Assembly (NCBI RefSeq): GCF_014646215.1
Contig: NZ_BMNA01000002.1
Span: 490,874-554,873, forward strand
Origin: Nakamurella endophytica
GTDB taxonomy: Bacteria; Actinomycetota; Actinomycetes; Mycobacteriales; Nakamurellaceae
DNA: 64,000 nucleotides
Direction: 5' to 3'
Both the position numbers and the translations under genes were made by a program. Positions 1 through 8,756 of this stretch are shown one piece after another; within the stretch, counting starts at the first letter, position 1; every line of letters starts with the position of its first letter. Below the pieces are notes generated by a model, which was not told where the DNA came from, did no database searches, and saw only the letters and a program-made list of their open reading frames with translations.

Positions 1-1
1 G

Positions 2-1270
2 TCGCGGATCGACCCGGTGCCCGTGGCCGGCGGCCTGGGGGTCCGCTTCTTCGACGACGCCGGACGCTCCTACCTGGACTTCGGGTCGCAGCTGGTCAAC
101 CTCAACCTGGGCCACGGGCACCCGGACCTGGTGGCGGCGATCAAGACGCAGGCGGACCGGCTGGCCACCATCCAGCCGTCCTTCGCCAGCGACGTGCGCG
201 GCACCCTGGCCCGGCTGATCGTCGAGCGCGCCGGCGCCGGCTTCTCGCACGTCTTCTTCACCAACGGCGGCACCGAGGCCAACGAGCACGCCCTCCGGAT
301 GGCGCGGCTGCACACCGGCCGGCACAAGGTGCTGTCCACCTACCGCTCGTACCACGGGGCCACGGCCGGCTCCATCACGCTGACCGGCGAACCGCGCCGC
401 TGGGGGTCCGAGCCGGGCATCCCCGGGGTAGTGCACTTCTCCGGCCCGTACCCGTACCGCTCGCCGTTCCACGCCACGTCCCCGGAGCAGGAGACCGAGC
501 GCGCGCTGGCGCACCTGTCGGACGTGGTGACGTTCGAGGGACCGCACACCGTCGCGGCGATCGTGCTGGAGACCGTGGTCGGGACCAATGGGGTGCTGGT
601 CCCGCCGCCCGGCTACCTCGAGGGCGTCCGCGAGCTCTGCGACCGCTGGGGCATCCTGCTGGTGGCCGACGAGGTCATGGTCGGCTTCGGGCGGCTGGGC
701 AGCTGGTTCGGGATCCAGCGGTTCGGCGCCACCCCCGACCTGATCACCTTCGCCAAGGGCGTCAACTCCGGGTACGTGCCGCTGGGTGGCGTGGTGATCC
801 CACCGGCGGTCGTCGAGACCTTCGCCGAGCGGGCCTATCCCGGCGGGCTGACGTACTCGGGCCACCCGCTGGCCTGCGCGGCCGGGGTCGCCAGCATCGG
901 CGTCATCGAGCGCGACGACGTGCTGGGCCACGTCCGGCGCCTGGAGACCGAGGTGTTCGCCCCGGAGCTCACCGCGCTCGCCGACCGGCACCCGGTGGTC
1001 GGTGAGGTGCGCGGGCTGGGCGCTTTCTGGGCCATCGAACTGGTCCGCGACCGCGAGACCCGCACGCCGCTGGTGCCGTTCAACGCGGCTGGTGCCGACC
1101 TGGCGCCCATGCTGGAGATCGGCGCGGCGTGCCGCGCGCGGGGGGTGTGGCCGTTCCTGGCCGGCAACCGGATCCACGTCGCGCCACCGCTGATCTCCAC
1201 CGCGGACGAGATCCGGGAGGGGCTGGCCGCGATCGACGCGGCTCTCTCGGAGGCCGACGCCAAGCTCTGA
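2..1270 (+). CDS. Class III PLP-dependent aminotransferase, 5'-truncated at window edge
   Basis: Fold-type I, class III aminotransferase of the omega-amino-acid:pyruvate, taurine or 4-aminobutyrate type; the exact amino donor cannot be read. The frame is open from base 2, and the GTG at 17 lies inside a conserved N-terminal block (DPVPVAGGxGVRFFD), so the true start is probably left of the window. Visible landmarks are the SQLVNLNLGHGHP block, FFTNGGTEANE for PLP phosphate binding, VADEVMVGFGR with the PLP-contacting Asp, and the Schiff-base lysine in ITFAKGVNSG (codon 755-757). 422 residues are visible, near full length for the family. It converges on the hydrolase at 1321. An aldehyde dehydrogenase and an amide-hydrolase operon lie 3.5 kb away, consistent with transamination followed by semialdehyde oxidation, but that link is inference. 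Confidence 0.9.
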   Translation, partial: SRIDPVPVAGGLGVRFFDDAGRSYLDFGSQLVNLNLGHGHPDLVAAIKTQADRLATIQPSFASDVRGTLARLIVERAGAGFSHVFFTNGGTEANEHALRMARLHTGRHKVLSTYRSYHGATAGSITLTGEPRRWGSEPGIPGVVHFSGPYPYRSPFHATSPEQETERALAHLSDVVTFEGPHTVAAIVLETVVGTNGVLVPPPGYLEGVRELCDRWGILLVADEVMVGFGRLGSWFGIQRFGATPDLITFAKGVNSGYVPLGGVVIPPAVVETFAERAYPGGLTYSGHPLACAAGVASIGVIERDDVLGHVRRLETEVFAPELTALADRHPVVGEVRGLGAFWAIELVRDRETRTPLVPFNAAGADLAPMLEIGAACRARGVWPFLAGNRIHVAPPLISTADEIREGLAAIDAALSEADAKL

Positions 1271-1306
1271 GCCGGCGGGCCCGCCGGCGCCCGTAGGCCC
1301 GGCGGG
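1271..1306. terminator. GC-rich palindromes between convergent genes
   Basis: A perfect 18-bp palindrome (GCCGGCGGG/CCCGCCGGC, 1271-1288) follows the aminotransferase stop directly. It overlaps a second hairpin, CCCGCCGG/CCGGCGGG at 1280-1287 and 1299-1306. There is no T-run, as is usual in GC-rich actinobacteria. The position between two convergent genes suggests a bidirectional terminator. Confidence 0.5.
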
Positions 1307-1320
1307 CCTGGCTCGCGTGC

Positions 1321-2076
1321 CTAGAAGAACGGCGCGGGCGGTCCCCCGCCGAGGAACTGCAGCAGCACGGGGTTGACCGTTCCCGGGCTCTCCACGGGCA
1401 GGGCGTGCGTCCCGGGAAGGACGGCCAGCCGGGCGTCCGGCATAGCCTCGACGACGGCGGTGCTGTGCGCGACGGTGACCTCGTCCCGGTCCCCCTGCAG
1501 GACCAGCGTCGGCACGGTCACCGACCGGAGGGTGGCCAGGTCGAGCTCGGGCTCGGTCGCGATCATGTGCACCGTCTTGTCGAAGACGACGGTGAAGTGG
1601 TCCGGCCCGTCCGGGGACACCTCGTCGTAGGCCTGCCGCAGGAACGCCAGGGCGTCGCCGCCGCCGGCCAGCAGGGCCTCGGTCAGACCGCCCGGGACCT
1701 TGCCGGCCGAGTTGTAGTACTGCCCGACGAGCACCATCCGGTCCACCAGGTCCGGCCGTGCGCGGGCGACCAGCAGGGCCACCACGGCGCCGTCGCTCCA
1801 GCCCACCAGGTGCGCGCGCTGCCCCACGACGGTCTCCAGGTACGCCACCGTGTCGTCGGCCATCAGCTGGTACGTCAGCGGCCCCTCGACGTCCGGCGTG
1901 TGCGCGTGCCCGCGCCGCTCCGGGACGTGCACCCGGTAGCCCGCCTCGGCCAGCGCCGGCGTCTGCGCCCCCCAGGACGACGCGCCGGCGAAGGCGCCGT
2001 GCAGCAGCACCACCGGCGGCCCGTCACCGGTCACCTCGTGCCATGTCCGGAGGCCGGCGACGGTGACGTAGGTCAT
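1321..2076 (-). CDS. Alpha/beta-fold hydrolase
   Basis: A 251-residue cytoplasmic alpha/beta hydrolase of unknown substrate. The oxyanion HG motif (VVLLHGAF, residues 22-29) is followed by the nucleophile elbow GWSDG with Ser94. The acid is probably Asp198 in LQGDRDEV and the base His224 in PGTHALP, so the triad is complete. There is no signal peptide. The ATG at 2076 is chosen because the MTYVTVAGLRTWHEV opening matches the family's first beta strands. The gene diverges from the GAF-EAL gene and converges on the aminotransferase. The family covers esterases, lactonases and haloperoxidase-like proteins, and nothing visible separates these. Confidence 0.9.
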   Translation of the reverse strand: MTYVTVAGLRTWHEVTGDGPPVVLLHGAFAGASSWGAQTPALAEAGYRVHVPERRGHAHTPDVEGPLTYQLMADDTVAYLETVVGQRAHLVGWSDGAVVALLVARARPDLVDRMVLVGQYYNSAGKVPGGLTEALLAGGGDALAFLRQAYDEVSPDGPDHFTVVFDKTVHMIATEPELDLATLRSVTVPTLVLQGDRDEVTVAHSTAVVEAMPDARLAVLPGTHALPVESPGTVNPVLLQFLGGGPPAPFF

Positions 2077-2235
2077 GGCCGTATTCGACCACCACGGCGA
2101 TGAGGCCGCCGTGAACCGGCCGAGATGCGACGCTCCGGTTATCGTGGATCGCACGCTGTGGTGTCCGGGGGGACACCTCGCCGCGGTCCGCCGCCGGGCC
2201 GACGGCCAGCACCGCGAGGTCTCCGGAGGACCGCC

Positions 2236-3477
2236 GTGCGCGACGATCAGGTCACCGGTCGCGAGGGTGAGCAGAACGCCTTCGCGGTCCGTCTGCTCGC
2301 GCTCGCCCGGGAACGGCTCGGCATGCAGCTGTCCTGGATCTCCCACTTCACCGAGGACGCCTTCGTCCTCGACGCGGTGGACGGCGAGCTGCCCGGTGTG
2401 CAGCTGCACCCCGGTACCGCGGTGGGCCTCGCCGGCTCGTACTGCCGGCGGGTGGTCTCCGGGGAGCTGCCGCCGGTCATCCCGGACGCCGCCGCCCATC
2501 CCGTCACGTCGGCGCTGCAGGTGACCCGCGACCTGCACATCGGGTCGTACGTGGGCACGCCACTGCGCAACCGGGCCGGCGACGTCTACGGCAGCCTGTG
2601 CTGCCTGAGCTCGACGGCGGACGGCCGGCTGGAGGACCGGGACGCCGAGTTCCTCGCGGTGCTCGGCGATCTGCTGGCCGATTCGATCGAAGCCGGCCTG
2701 GCCGCCGGCCGGAACGACGACGAGGCCCGCGACCGGGTCCGGTCGGTGCTGGACCGCGGCGGGCCGGACATCGCGCTGCAACCGGTGCTCCGCGTGCCGG
2801 AGCGGGTGGTCGTCGGCTACGAGGCGCTCGCCCGCTTCCCGGAGGGCACGGGCGGCCCGCAGGCCTGGTTCGCCCTGGCGCGGCGTGCGGGGCTCGGCGT
2901 GGAGCTGGAACTGGCCGCCGTCCGGTGCGCGCTGCCCGTGCTCGACCGGCTGCCCGAGGACGTCGACCTGGCGGTGAACCTGTCCGCGGAGGCGCTGCTG
3001 GCCGCCGAGCTGCCCGGGCTGCTCGCCGGCCGACCGGTGCGGCGGCTCATCGTGGAGATCACCGAGCACGAGGACGTGGCGGACTACCCGGCGCTGCGTG
3101 CCGGCATGGCCGCCCTGCGCGGGCTCGGTCTGCGGTTCGCGCTCGACGACGCCGGCGCCGGCTACGCCGGCATGCGCCACCTGGTCGAGCTGCAGCCGGA
3201 CATCATCAAGATGGACTACCACCTCACCCACGACATGCACCGGGATCCCGCGCGGGCGGCGATGGCCGCGGCACTGGTGGCGTTCAGCGCCCGGATCGGC
3301 GCGGTCCTGCTCGCCGAGGGCGTCGAGGACGCCGGCGAGCTCGAGGCCGCGGTCGACCTCGGCATCGGCGTCGCCCAGGGCTACCTGCTGGGCCGCCCGC
3401 TGCCGGCGGACCAGGTGGTCGCGCCGGCGGCGGCTCCGGCAGCCGGACCGGCCGGTCCCGACGTCGCGCGAGCCTAG
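2236..3477 (+). CDS. GAF-EAL domain protein, putative c-di-GMP phosphodiesterase
   Basis: Predicted cytosolic cyclic-di-GMP phosphodiesterase with a sensory N-terminus, 413 residues. An N-terminal GAF-like domain (about 20-150) precedes an EAL domain (about 170-395). EAL residues needed for metal and substrate binding are visible: Glu196 (YEALARF), Asn248 (VNLS), Glu274 (EITE), Asp304/305 (LDDAGAG), Lys325 (IIKMD) and Glu361 (AEGVE). The loop usually written DDFGTGYSS reads DDAGAGYAG, which may alter activity or dimerisation. There is no GGDEF partner and no membrane segment. The GTG at 2236 has GGAGGA five bases upstream; longer in-frame starts lack a site. The last four bases overlap the SDR gene on the other strand. 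The GAF ligand is unknown. Confidence 0.9.
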   Translation: MRDDQVTGREGEQNAFAVRLLALARERLGMQLSWISHFTEDAFVLDAVDGELPGVQLHPGTAVGLAGSYCRRVVSGELPPVIPDAAAHPVTSALQVTRDLHIGSYVGTPLRNRAGDVYGSLCCLSSTADGRLEDRDAEFLAVLGDLLADSIEAGLAAGRNDDEARDRVRSVLDRGGPDIALQPVLRVPERVVVGYEALARFPEGTGGPQAWFALARRAGLGVELELAAVRCALPVLDRLPEDVDLAVNLSAEALLAAELPGLLAGRPVRRLIVEITEHEDVADYPALRAGMAALRGLGLRFALDDAGAGYAGMRHLVELQPDIIKMDYHLTHDMHRDPARAAMAAALVAFSARIGAVLLAEGVEDAGELEAAVDLGIGVAQGYLLGRPLPADQVVAPAAAPAAGPAGPDVARA

Positions 3478-4256
3478 CCGGGCAGCGGTGGGTCGAAGCG
3501 ACCGTCCACCGCGGTCCAGCCCCCGTCGACCAGCAGCACCGAGCCGGTCACGAACGACGACGCATCCGAGGCCAGGAACACGGCGGCGCCGGTCATCTCG
3601 GCCGGCTCCGCCCACCGGCCCAGCGCGGAGCGGCGTGCGTACGCCTGCGACCACGCCTCGTCGGCACGGATCTGCCCGGTCAGCTCGGTGGCCACCACGC
3701 CGGGGGCGACCGCGTTGAACCGCACGCCGGACGGCCCGAACTCGGCCGCGGCGGTGCGGACGAGCTGCACCAGGCCGGCCTTGGTCGCGGCGTAGGCGCC
3801 CTGTCCCGGTTCCACGGTCTGCGCCCGGATCGACGAGTAGGCGACGAACGAGCCTCGTCCCGCCGCCGCCATCACCGGACCGAACGCCCGGATCAGGGTG
3901 AACACCCCACGCAGGTTGACCGAGAGGACGCGGTCGAACTCCGCGTCGGAGTACCCGGCCAGCGAGCGCCGCACGTTCATGCCGACCGTGGTGACCAGCA
4001 CGTCCGGCGCGCCGGCCGCGGCCAGCGCGGCCACCGACCCGGTGTCGGTGACGTCCACCGCGGCGGACCGGCCGCCGACCCGCTCGGCCACGGCGGCCGC
4101 GACGGCGGCGTCCACGTCGGCCACCGTCACCGCGGCCCCGTGGGCGGCCAGCGCGGCGGCCACCTCGGCGCCGATGCCGCCGCCGCCCACCACCAGCACC
4201 GACCGACCCGTCAGGTCGAACATCGAGCCGTACCGCTCGGAGAGCGCACCGGACAC
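3474..4256 (-). CDS. SDR-family oxidoreductase
   Basis: A 260-residue classical short-chain dehydrogenase/reductase. The cofactor loop VVGGGGIGA (about 22-30) replaces the usual TGxxxGIG. Ser141/142, Tyr155 and Lys159 (AYAATK) form the catalytic set, and the C-terminal FVTGSVLLVDGGW is typical. The structural NNAG motif is changed to TTVG (about 89-92), so activity is likely but not certain. The GTG at 4256 follows AGGAGG on the minus strand, supporting that start; an in-frame ATG at residue 12 is the alternative. Its stop overlaps the EAL gene by four bases in convergent orientation. Substrate is unknown; some relatives act on sugars or 3-hydroxy acids. Confidence 0.88.
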   Translation of the reverse strand: MSGALSERYGSMFDLTGRSVLVVGGGGIGAEVAAALAAHGAAVTVADVDAAVAAAVAERVGGRSAAVDVTDTGSVAALAAAGAPDVLVTTVGMNVRRSLAGYSDAEFDRVLSVNLRGVFTLIRAFGPVMAAAGRGSFVAYSSIRAQTVEPGQGAYAATKAGLVQLVRTAAAEFGPSGVRFNAVAPGVVATELTGQIRADEAWSQAYARRSALGRWAEPAEMTGAAVFLASDASSFVTGSVLLVDGGWTAVDGRFDPPLPG

Positions 4257-4265
4257 CGGACCTCC

Positions 4266-4271
4266 TACACT
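4266..4271 (+). promoter_or_regulatory. -10 box TACACT upstream of the nitroreductase-family gene
   Basis: TACACT is a near-consensus actinobacterial -10 element about 80 bases before the next plus-strand start. No convincing -35 box is seen 17-18 bases upstream. Confidence 0.35.
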
Positions 4272-4348
4272 CGTCGTGCCGCCGACCGTGCCGGCCGGCG
4301 GCCTGGCTGCAGTGAACCAGAGTGCATGCCGACGTCCCGGAGGTCCCC

Positions 4349-4771
4349 GTGCCGATCCCGCGGGCCGTCGCCCGGTTCAACCGGCGGTTCCTCAACCCGG
4401 TCGCCCGCCATCTGGCGCCCCACCTGCCGACCTTCGGGGTGGTGGTCCACCGCGGGCGGCGGTCCGGGCGAGAGTTCCGCACGCCGGTCAACGTCTTCCC
4501 GTCCGCCGGCGGCGGCTACCGCGTGGCCCTGACCTACGGGCCGGACGCCGACTGGGTGCGCAACGTGCTGGCGGCCGGCGGGTGCGAGCTGGTCACCCGC
4601 GGCCGGACCGTCCGGCTGGTGCGGCCGGAGCTGCACCGCGACCCGGCCCGCGCCGGCATCCCCTTCCCGCCCCGCGCCGTGCTCGGGTGGATCGACGTCA
4701 CCGACTTCCTCGACCTGGCGCCCGAGCCCGGTGCCGGCGCGACCGAGCCGCCGGCCCCTCCCGCCGGCTGA
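4349..4771 (+). CDS. Ddn-like nitroreductase family deazaflavin-dependent oxidoreductase
   Basis: A 140-residue protein of the F420-dependent Ddn/FDOR-B type, actinobacterial enzymes that use reduced cofactor F420 on quinones and other substrates. The N-terminal IPRAVARFNRRFLNPVARHLAPHLP stretch, the HRGRRSGREFRTPV strand and the GGGYRVALTYGPDADWVRNVLAAGG segment are the usual family landmarks. The GTG at 4349 has GGAGG five bases upstream; a GTG at 4322 would add nine residues without a site. It converges on the aldehyde dehydrogenase 40 bp away. The Pro/Ala-rich last ten residues are probably disordered. F420 rather than FMN binding is inferred from the family. Substrate is unknown. Confidence 0.85.
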   Translation: MPIPRAVARFNRRFLNPVARHLAPHLPTFGVVVHRGRRSGREFRTPVNVFPSAGGGYRVALTYGPDADWVRNVLAAGGCELVTRGRTVRLVRPELHRDPARAGIPFPPRAVLGWIDVTDFLDLAPEPGAGATEPPAPPAG

Positions 4772-4810
4772 CCTCGGACCGACCGCGGACAGGTCGAGGA
4801 CGCCGGCTGG

Positions 4811-6295
4811 TCAGGGACGGATCACGGCGGTGCGGGTCACGGTGAACTCCTGCACCGCCCAGTGCGGACCCTCCCGGCCGATGCCCGAGTCCTTGACCCC
4901 GCCGTAGGGCATGGCGTCCGACCGGAACCCCGGCACCTCGTTGACGATCACGCCGCCGACCTCGAGCTCGTCGATCGCCCGGTACGCCCGCGCCAGCGAG
5001 CGGGTGAAGACGCTGGCGTGCAACCCGTACCGGGTCCGGTTGGCCAGCTCCAGCCCCTCCTCGAAGGTGTCGACCGTGCGCAGGCACACCACCGGTCCGA
5101 AGACCTCCTCGTCCCAGACCGCCACCCCGGACGGGACATCGGCCAGGATCAGGGGCTCGAGCGGCCCGTCGGCGCCGTGCCGGCCGGCGGCGACGGTCGC
5201 GCCGGCGGCCAGGGCGTCGTCCACCCAGGACCGCACCCGGCGGGTGGCCGCGTCGTCGATCAGGGTCGACACCCGGGTGGCCGGGTCCCGCGGGTCGCCG
5301 ACCCGGACCTCGGGCAGCCGGCGTCGCACCCGCTCGGCCAGCTCGGCGGCGACCGTGCGCGCCGCGATCACCCGTTGCACCGAGATGCACGCCTGGCCCG
5401 ACGCGTAGAACCCGCCGCGCAGCACGGCGTCGGCCGCCGCGTCCAGGTCCGCGTCGTCGGCCACCAGCAGCGAGGCGTTCGAGCCGAGCTCGAGCAGCAC
5501 CTTGCGCGGGGCGGCGGCCCGGGCGATGGCGTGCCCGACACCGGCCGACCCCGTGAAGGACACCACCGCGACCCGCTCGTCGGTGGTCAGCGCGACACCG
5601 ACGGCGGTGTCGCCGGTGACCGCCTGCGCCAGCGTGACGGGCCGCCCGTGCCGGCGCAGCGCGTCGCGCACCGCCTCCACCAGCGCCAGCGTGGCCAGTG
5701 GGGTGGTCGGTGCCGGCTTGACGATCACCGGGCAGCCGGCGGCCACGGCCGGCGCCAGTTTGTGCGAGGCGAGCAGGAGCGGGTAGTTGAAGCCGGCGAT
5801 GCCGACCACCACGCCGGCCGGCCGGCGCGTCCAGAAGGCGGTCATCCCGTCCGCACCGGGCAGCAGGTCGACCGGGATCGTCTCGCCGAGCGGCCGGGCC
5901 GGCTCCTCCGCGGCCAGCGACCAGGTCAGGATCGTGCGGGTCACCTCGACCTGGCAGTCGACGCGCGGTTTGCCGGTCTCCGCGACGAGGAGGTCGACCA
6001 GCGCGGGACCGTGCTGCCGCATCCAGTCCGCGACGTCGGTGAGCACGGCCCGCCGGATGCCCGCGGTGGTCGCGGCGCCGGCCGGCCGGGCCGCCACGGC
6101 GTGGTCGACGGCGAGCGTGGCCAGCGCGGCGTCACCGACGGGTGCCGCCGCCACGGTGCTGCCGTCGTACGGGAAGCGCACCGGCGCCGAGCCCGCGACG
6201 GCCACGCCGTCCGGCCCGACGGGCAACCGGTCGGCCGGCACCTGCAGCGCCGGCGGGACCGTCGGCGGGCCAGGGTCGACCCACGGCGCGGTCAT
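4811..6295 (-). CDS. Aldehyde dehydrogenase, last gene of the peptide/amide operon
   Basis: NAD(P)-dependent aldehyde dehydrogenase of 494 residues, oxidising an aldehyde or semialdehyde to the acid. Catalytic Cys303 (SGQACISVQR), general base Glu269 (LLELGSNAS) and oxyanion Asn170 (GFNYPLL) are all present. The cofactor motif FTGSAGVG and the C-terminal EVFGPVV and MPYGGVKDSGIGREG are classical. The ATG at 6295 overlaps the stop of the S58 peptidase gene as ATGA, so the two are translationally coupled. Being last in an import and hydrolysis operon, it may oxidise an aldehyde made from the imported compound. The family resembles the succinate-semialdehyde/lactaldehyde group, but the substrate cannot be read from sequence. 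Confidence 0.93.
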   Translation of the reverse strand: MTAPWVDPGPPTVPPALQVPADRLPVGPDGVAVAGSAPVRFPYDGSTVAAAPVGDAALATLAVDHAVAARPAGAATTAGIRRAVLTDVADWMRQHGPALVDLLVAETGKPRVDCQVEVTRTILTWSLAAEEPARPLGETIPVDLLPGADGMTAFWTRRPAGVVVGIAGFNYPLLLASHKLAPAVAAGCPVIVKPAPTTPLATLALVEAVRDALRRHGRPVTLAQAVTGDTAVGVALTTDERVAVVSFTGSAGVGHAIARAAAPRKVLLELGSNASLLVADDADLDAAADAVLRGGFYASGQACISVQRVIAARTVAAELAERVRRRLPEVRVGDPRDPATRVSTLIDDAATRRVRSWVDDALAAGATVAAGRHGADGPLEPLILADVPSGVAVWDEEVFGPVVCLRTVDTFEEGLELANRTRYGLHASVFTRSLARAYRAIDELEVGGVIVNEVPGFRSDAMPYGGVKDSGIGREGPHWAVQEFTVTRTAVIRP

Positions 6296-7503
6296 CGGGA
6301 CCCCACCGCGGACGGAGCGAGATCGCTGTAGCTGGACCAGTTCCCGCCCGGTGTGGCCACGCTGCGGGCGGCGAGCAGCGCCCGCACCAGCGCCCGGGTG
6401 ACGACGTCCGCCGAGACGGTGAGGATGCGGTGCAGGCCGATCTCGTCGGGGACCGGGCCCTGCGCCGTCGAGACGCCGAAGACGGTGTCGCCGTCGTAGG
6501 CGGTATGCACCGGGTTCAGCGCCCGGGCCAGGCCGTCGTGCGCCGTGCCGGCCAGCTTGGTGCACTGCGACTTGGACAGCGTGGCGTCGGTGGCGACCAC
6601 GACGAGCGTGGTGGCCCGGATCGACGTCGCCCCGTCGGAGGTGCCGGCCGGTCCGACGGACACGGCGTCGTCGGACTCCTCGGCTTCCTCGATGCCCTGC
6701 GACCGGCTGGGCACCGTGAGGAAGGGGTCCCGGGTCGCGACCAGCTCGGCCAGCGTCCGGGCGTCGTCGGGATCGGGCGACCGCAGGTCCGGCGCGTCGC
6801 CGGGCAGCAGCCAGCGGGCACCGAGCAGCTCGCCGGTGCGCGGGTCCAGCGGCGACCCGACGGCGTTCGCCACCACCATCGCGGCCACGGTGACCGTGCC
6901 GCCGAGCACCGCGGACGCCATGCCGAGGCCGCCCTTGATCCCGCAGGTCAGCGCGCCCGTGCCGGCGCCGACCAGGCCGCTGCGGGTCATCCGGTCGGCG
7001 TCGGCACGCAGCGCGTCCTCGACGGCCGCCCGCCCGAAGGCCTCGTCGGGCCGGGCCCGGAACACGCCGCCCCGGCCGAGGTCGAACAGCACGGCCGCGG
7101 GAACGATCGGCACCACCGGCGGCACCGCCGGCCCGCCGGCCGGATCGGCACCGGCGGCGTCCAGGCCCGGTCCCACGTCGAACCCGACGCCGCGTTCCTC
7201 CAGCGCCAGCGCCACCCCACCGGCCGCCGCGAGACCGAACGCGCTGCCGCCGGTGAGGGTGACCGCGTGCACCCGCTGCAACGAGGCCGTCGGGTGCAGC
7301 AGGTCCGTCTCCCGGGTGCCCGGTGCGCCGCCGCGGACGTCGACGCCGGCGACCATGCCGCCGGGCGGCGCGAGCACCACCGTCGTGCCGGTCAGGTAGC
7401 CACCGTCGGACCGCTCGTGGTGCCCGACGCGCAGACCGGCCACGTCGGTCAGGGCGTTTCGCGGGCCGGCGACGGGCGGGCCGGCGGGGACGGTGGCCGT
7501 CAT
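6292..7503 (-). CDS. P1/S58 family aminopeptidase/esterase (DmpA/NylC-type)
   Basis: A 403-residue self-processing Ntn-like hydrolase of peptidase family S58, which includes L-aminopeptidase DmpA, beta-peptidyl aminopeptidases and the nylon-oligomer hydrolase NylC. Recognisable blocks are NALTDVAGLRVGHH at the N-terminus, TLTGGSAFGL (83-91), GLVGAGTGALTCGIKGGLG (176-194) and TTLVVVATDATLSKSQCTKLA (from 298). The precursor should cleave itself before Thr298, making that Thr the nucleophile. The preceding residue is Ala, where as I recall NylC has Asn. An acidic Glu/Asp/Ser linker (271-282) precedes the cut site. The ATG at 7503 overlaps the M20 gene stop as ATGA. Operon context suggests amino-terminal or omega-amide hydrolysis after uptake; substrate unknown. 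Confidence 0.88.
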   Translation of the reverse strand: MTATVPAGPPVAGPRNALTDVAGLRVGHHERSDGGYLTGTTVVLAPPGGMVAGVDVRGGAPGTRETDLLHPTASLQRVHAVTLTGGSAFGLAAAGGVALALEERGVGFDVGPGLDAAGADPAGGPAVPPVVPIVPAAVLFDLGRGGVFRARPDEAFGRAAVEDALRADADRMTRSGLVGAGTGALTCGIKGGLGMASAVLGGTVTVAAMVVANAVGSPLDPRTGELLGARWLLPGDAPDLRSPDPDDARTLAELVATRDPFLTVPSRSQGIEEAEESDDAVSVGPAGTSDGATSIRATTLVVVATDATLSKSQCTKLAGTAHDGLARALNPVHTAYDGDTVFGVSTAQGPVPDEIGLHRILTVSADVVTRALVRALLAARSVATPGGNWSSYSDLAPSAVGSR

Positions 7504-8756
7504 GCCGCCACCAGCAACCGCCGGGCCGCCGCGGCGAACACCCGGCAGGCCTGCACGATCTCGGCCACCTCGACGAACTCGTCGGCCTGGTGGGCGATCC
7601 ACTTGCCGCCGGGTCCGTAGACCACGGTGGCCAGGCCGGCGTCGCGGGTCAGGATGGTCCCGTCCGTGGTGCCCGGCACTCCCCCGATGGCCGCCTCCAC
7701 GCCGGTGACCTCGCGGTGCGCGGCCCGCAGCGCCGCGACGACCGGCTCGGACTCCGGGGTGTCGACGGGCGGCCGGTCGTCCACCACGACGAGCTCGGCG
7801 CGCAGCCCGCTCTCCCCCGCCACCCGCTCGGCCAGCGCTCCGATGGTGGACAGCAGCTCCGCGTGGTCGACACCGGGCACGGTGCGGATGTCCAGCGCCA
7901 CCGTGGCCAGCGCCGGGATGACGTTGATCTGCGCCGGATCGCCGGCCGCCAGCACCGTGGGCGTCACGAACACCCGGCCCAGCAGCGGGTGGTCGCCGAA
8001 CTCGGCGGTCAGCCGGTCCTGCAGGGCGGACATGCCGACCAGGAAGGCGCCGACCGCGGGCAAGGGGTTGCGGCCGTGCTGCGGCATGGCGCCGTGCGCC
8101 ATCACGCCGTGGACGTGCACCAGCAGGCGCATCGCGCCCTTGGCCACCGTGCAGACCTCGCCGGCCTCGGGTTCGCAGACGATCACTCCGGCGATGCCCT
8201 CCGGCGCCAGTGCGGCCGCCTGGTGCGCGGCGAAGTACTTGGCGCCGAGCATCATCCCCTCCTCGTCGGCCAGCGCGGCGACCAGGATGCGGCCCGCGAA
8301 GCCGGCCAGTTCGACTGCCCGGGCGGCGTGGATCATCGCCGCGACGCCCGACTTCATGTCCGCGGATCCGCGGCCGCGCAGCCGCCCGTCGACGATGTCA
8401 CCGGCGAACGGGTCGAACGACCACAGCGCCGGGTCGCCGGCGGTGACGACGTCGGTGTGTCCCTCGAACATCACCGTCGGTCCGCCGGGGCGTCCCTGCA
8501 CGACGCCGACCACGTTCGGCCGTCCCGGCGCCACCTCGGCCACGTGCACCTGCCAGCCGAAGCCGCGCATGACCTCGGCCACCAGGTCGGCCGCCGGCTG
8601 CTCGACCACCGCCGCGCCCTCCGCGTTGACCGTCGGCAATCGCACCAGGGCCTGGGTCAGTGCGACGACCGCCTCGGCATCGACGTCGGGGACGCCGGCG
8701 TCGCCGCCGTCAGGACCGTGCTCGGGGCTGGACGAGGTGTGCGGTGGGGCCGTCAT
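7500..8756 (-). CDS. M20 family metallohydrolase (ArgE/DapE/carboxypeptidase G2 type)
   Basis: A 418-residue di-zinc deacylase/peptidase of family M20. Metal ligands are visible as His100 and Asp102 in FEGHTDVV, Asp133 in RGSADMKSG, Glu165/166 in ADEEG, a Glu in CEPEAG and a His near the C-terminus in KWIAHQADEFV. The lid/dimerisation insert contains GVMAHGAMPQHGRNP. The family removes N-acyl groups or cleaves C-terminal residues; the closest subgroup looks like acetylornithine deacetylase/succinyl-diaminopimelate desuccinylase, but metabolic placement argues for a scavenging role. The start overlaps the upstream ATPase stop as ATGA. About 25 disordered N-terminal residues precede the fold, so the true start could be slightly downstream. 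Confidence 0.92.
   Translation of the reverse strand: MTAPPHTSSSPEHGPDGGDAGVPDVDAEAVVALTQALVRLPTVNAEGAAVVEQPAADLVAEVMRGFGWQVHVAEVAPGRPNVVGVVQGRPGGPTVMFEGHTDVVTAGDPALWSFDPFAGDIVDGRLRGRGSADMKSGVAAMIHAARAVELAGFAGRILVAALADEEGMMLGAKYFAAHQAAALAPEGIAGVIVCEPEAGEVCTVAKGAMRLLVHVHGVMAHGAMPQHGRNPLPAVGAFLVGMSALQDRLTAEFGDHPLLGRVFVTPTVLAAGDPAQINVIPALATVALDIRTVPGVDHAELLSTIGALAERVAGESGLRAELVVVDDRPPVDTPESEPVVAALRAAHREVTGVEAAIGGVPGTTDGTILTRDAGLATVVYGPGGKWIAHQADEFVEVAEIVQACRVFAAAARRLLVAA

Noticed and set aside
1321..4491. Open frame of over 1000 codons on the minus strand running through the EAL and SDR region into the hydrolase
   Set aside because: Only the last 251 codons look like a protein family. The rest is Arg/Gly-rich translation antisense to the EAL gene, a product of high GC at third positions.
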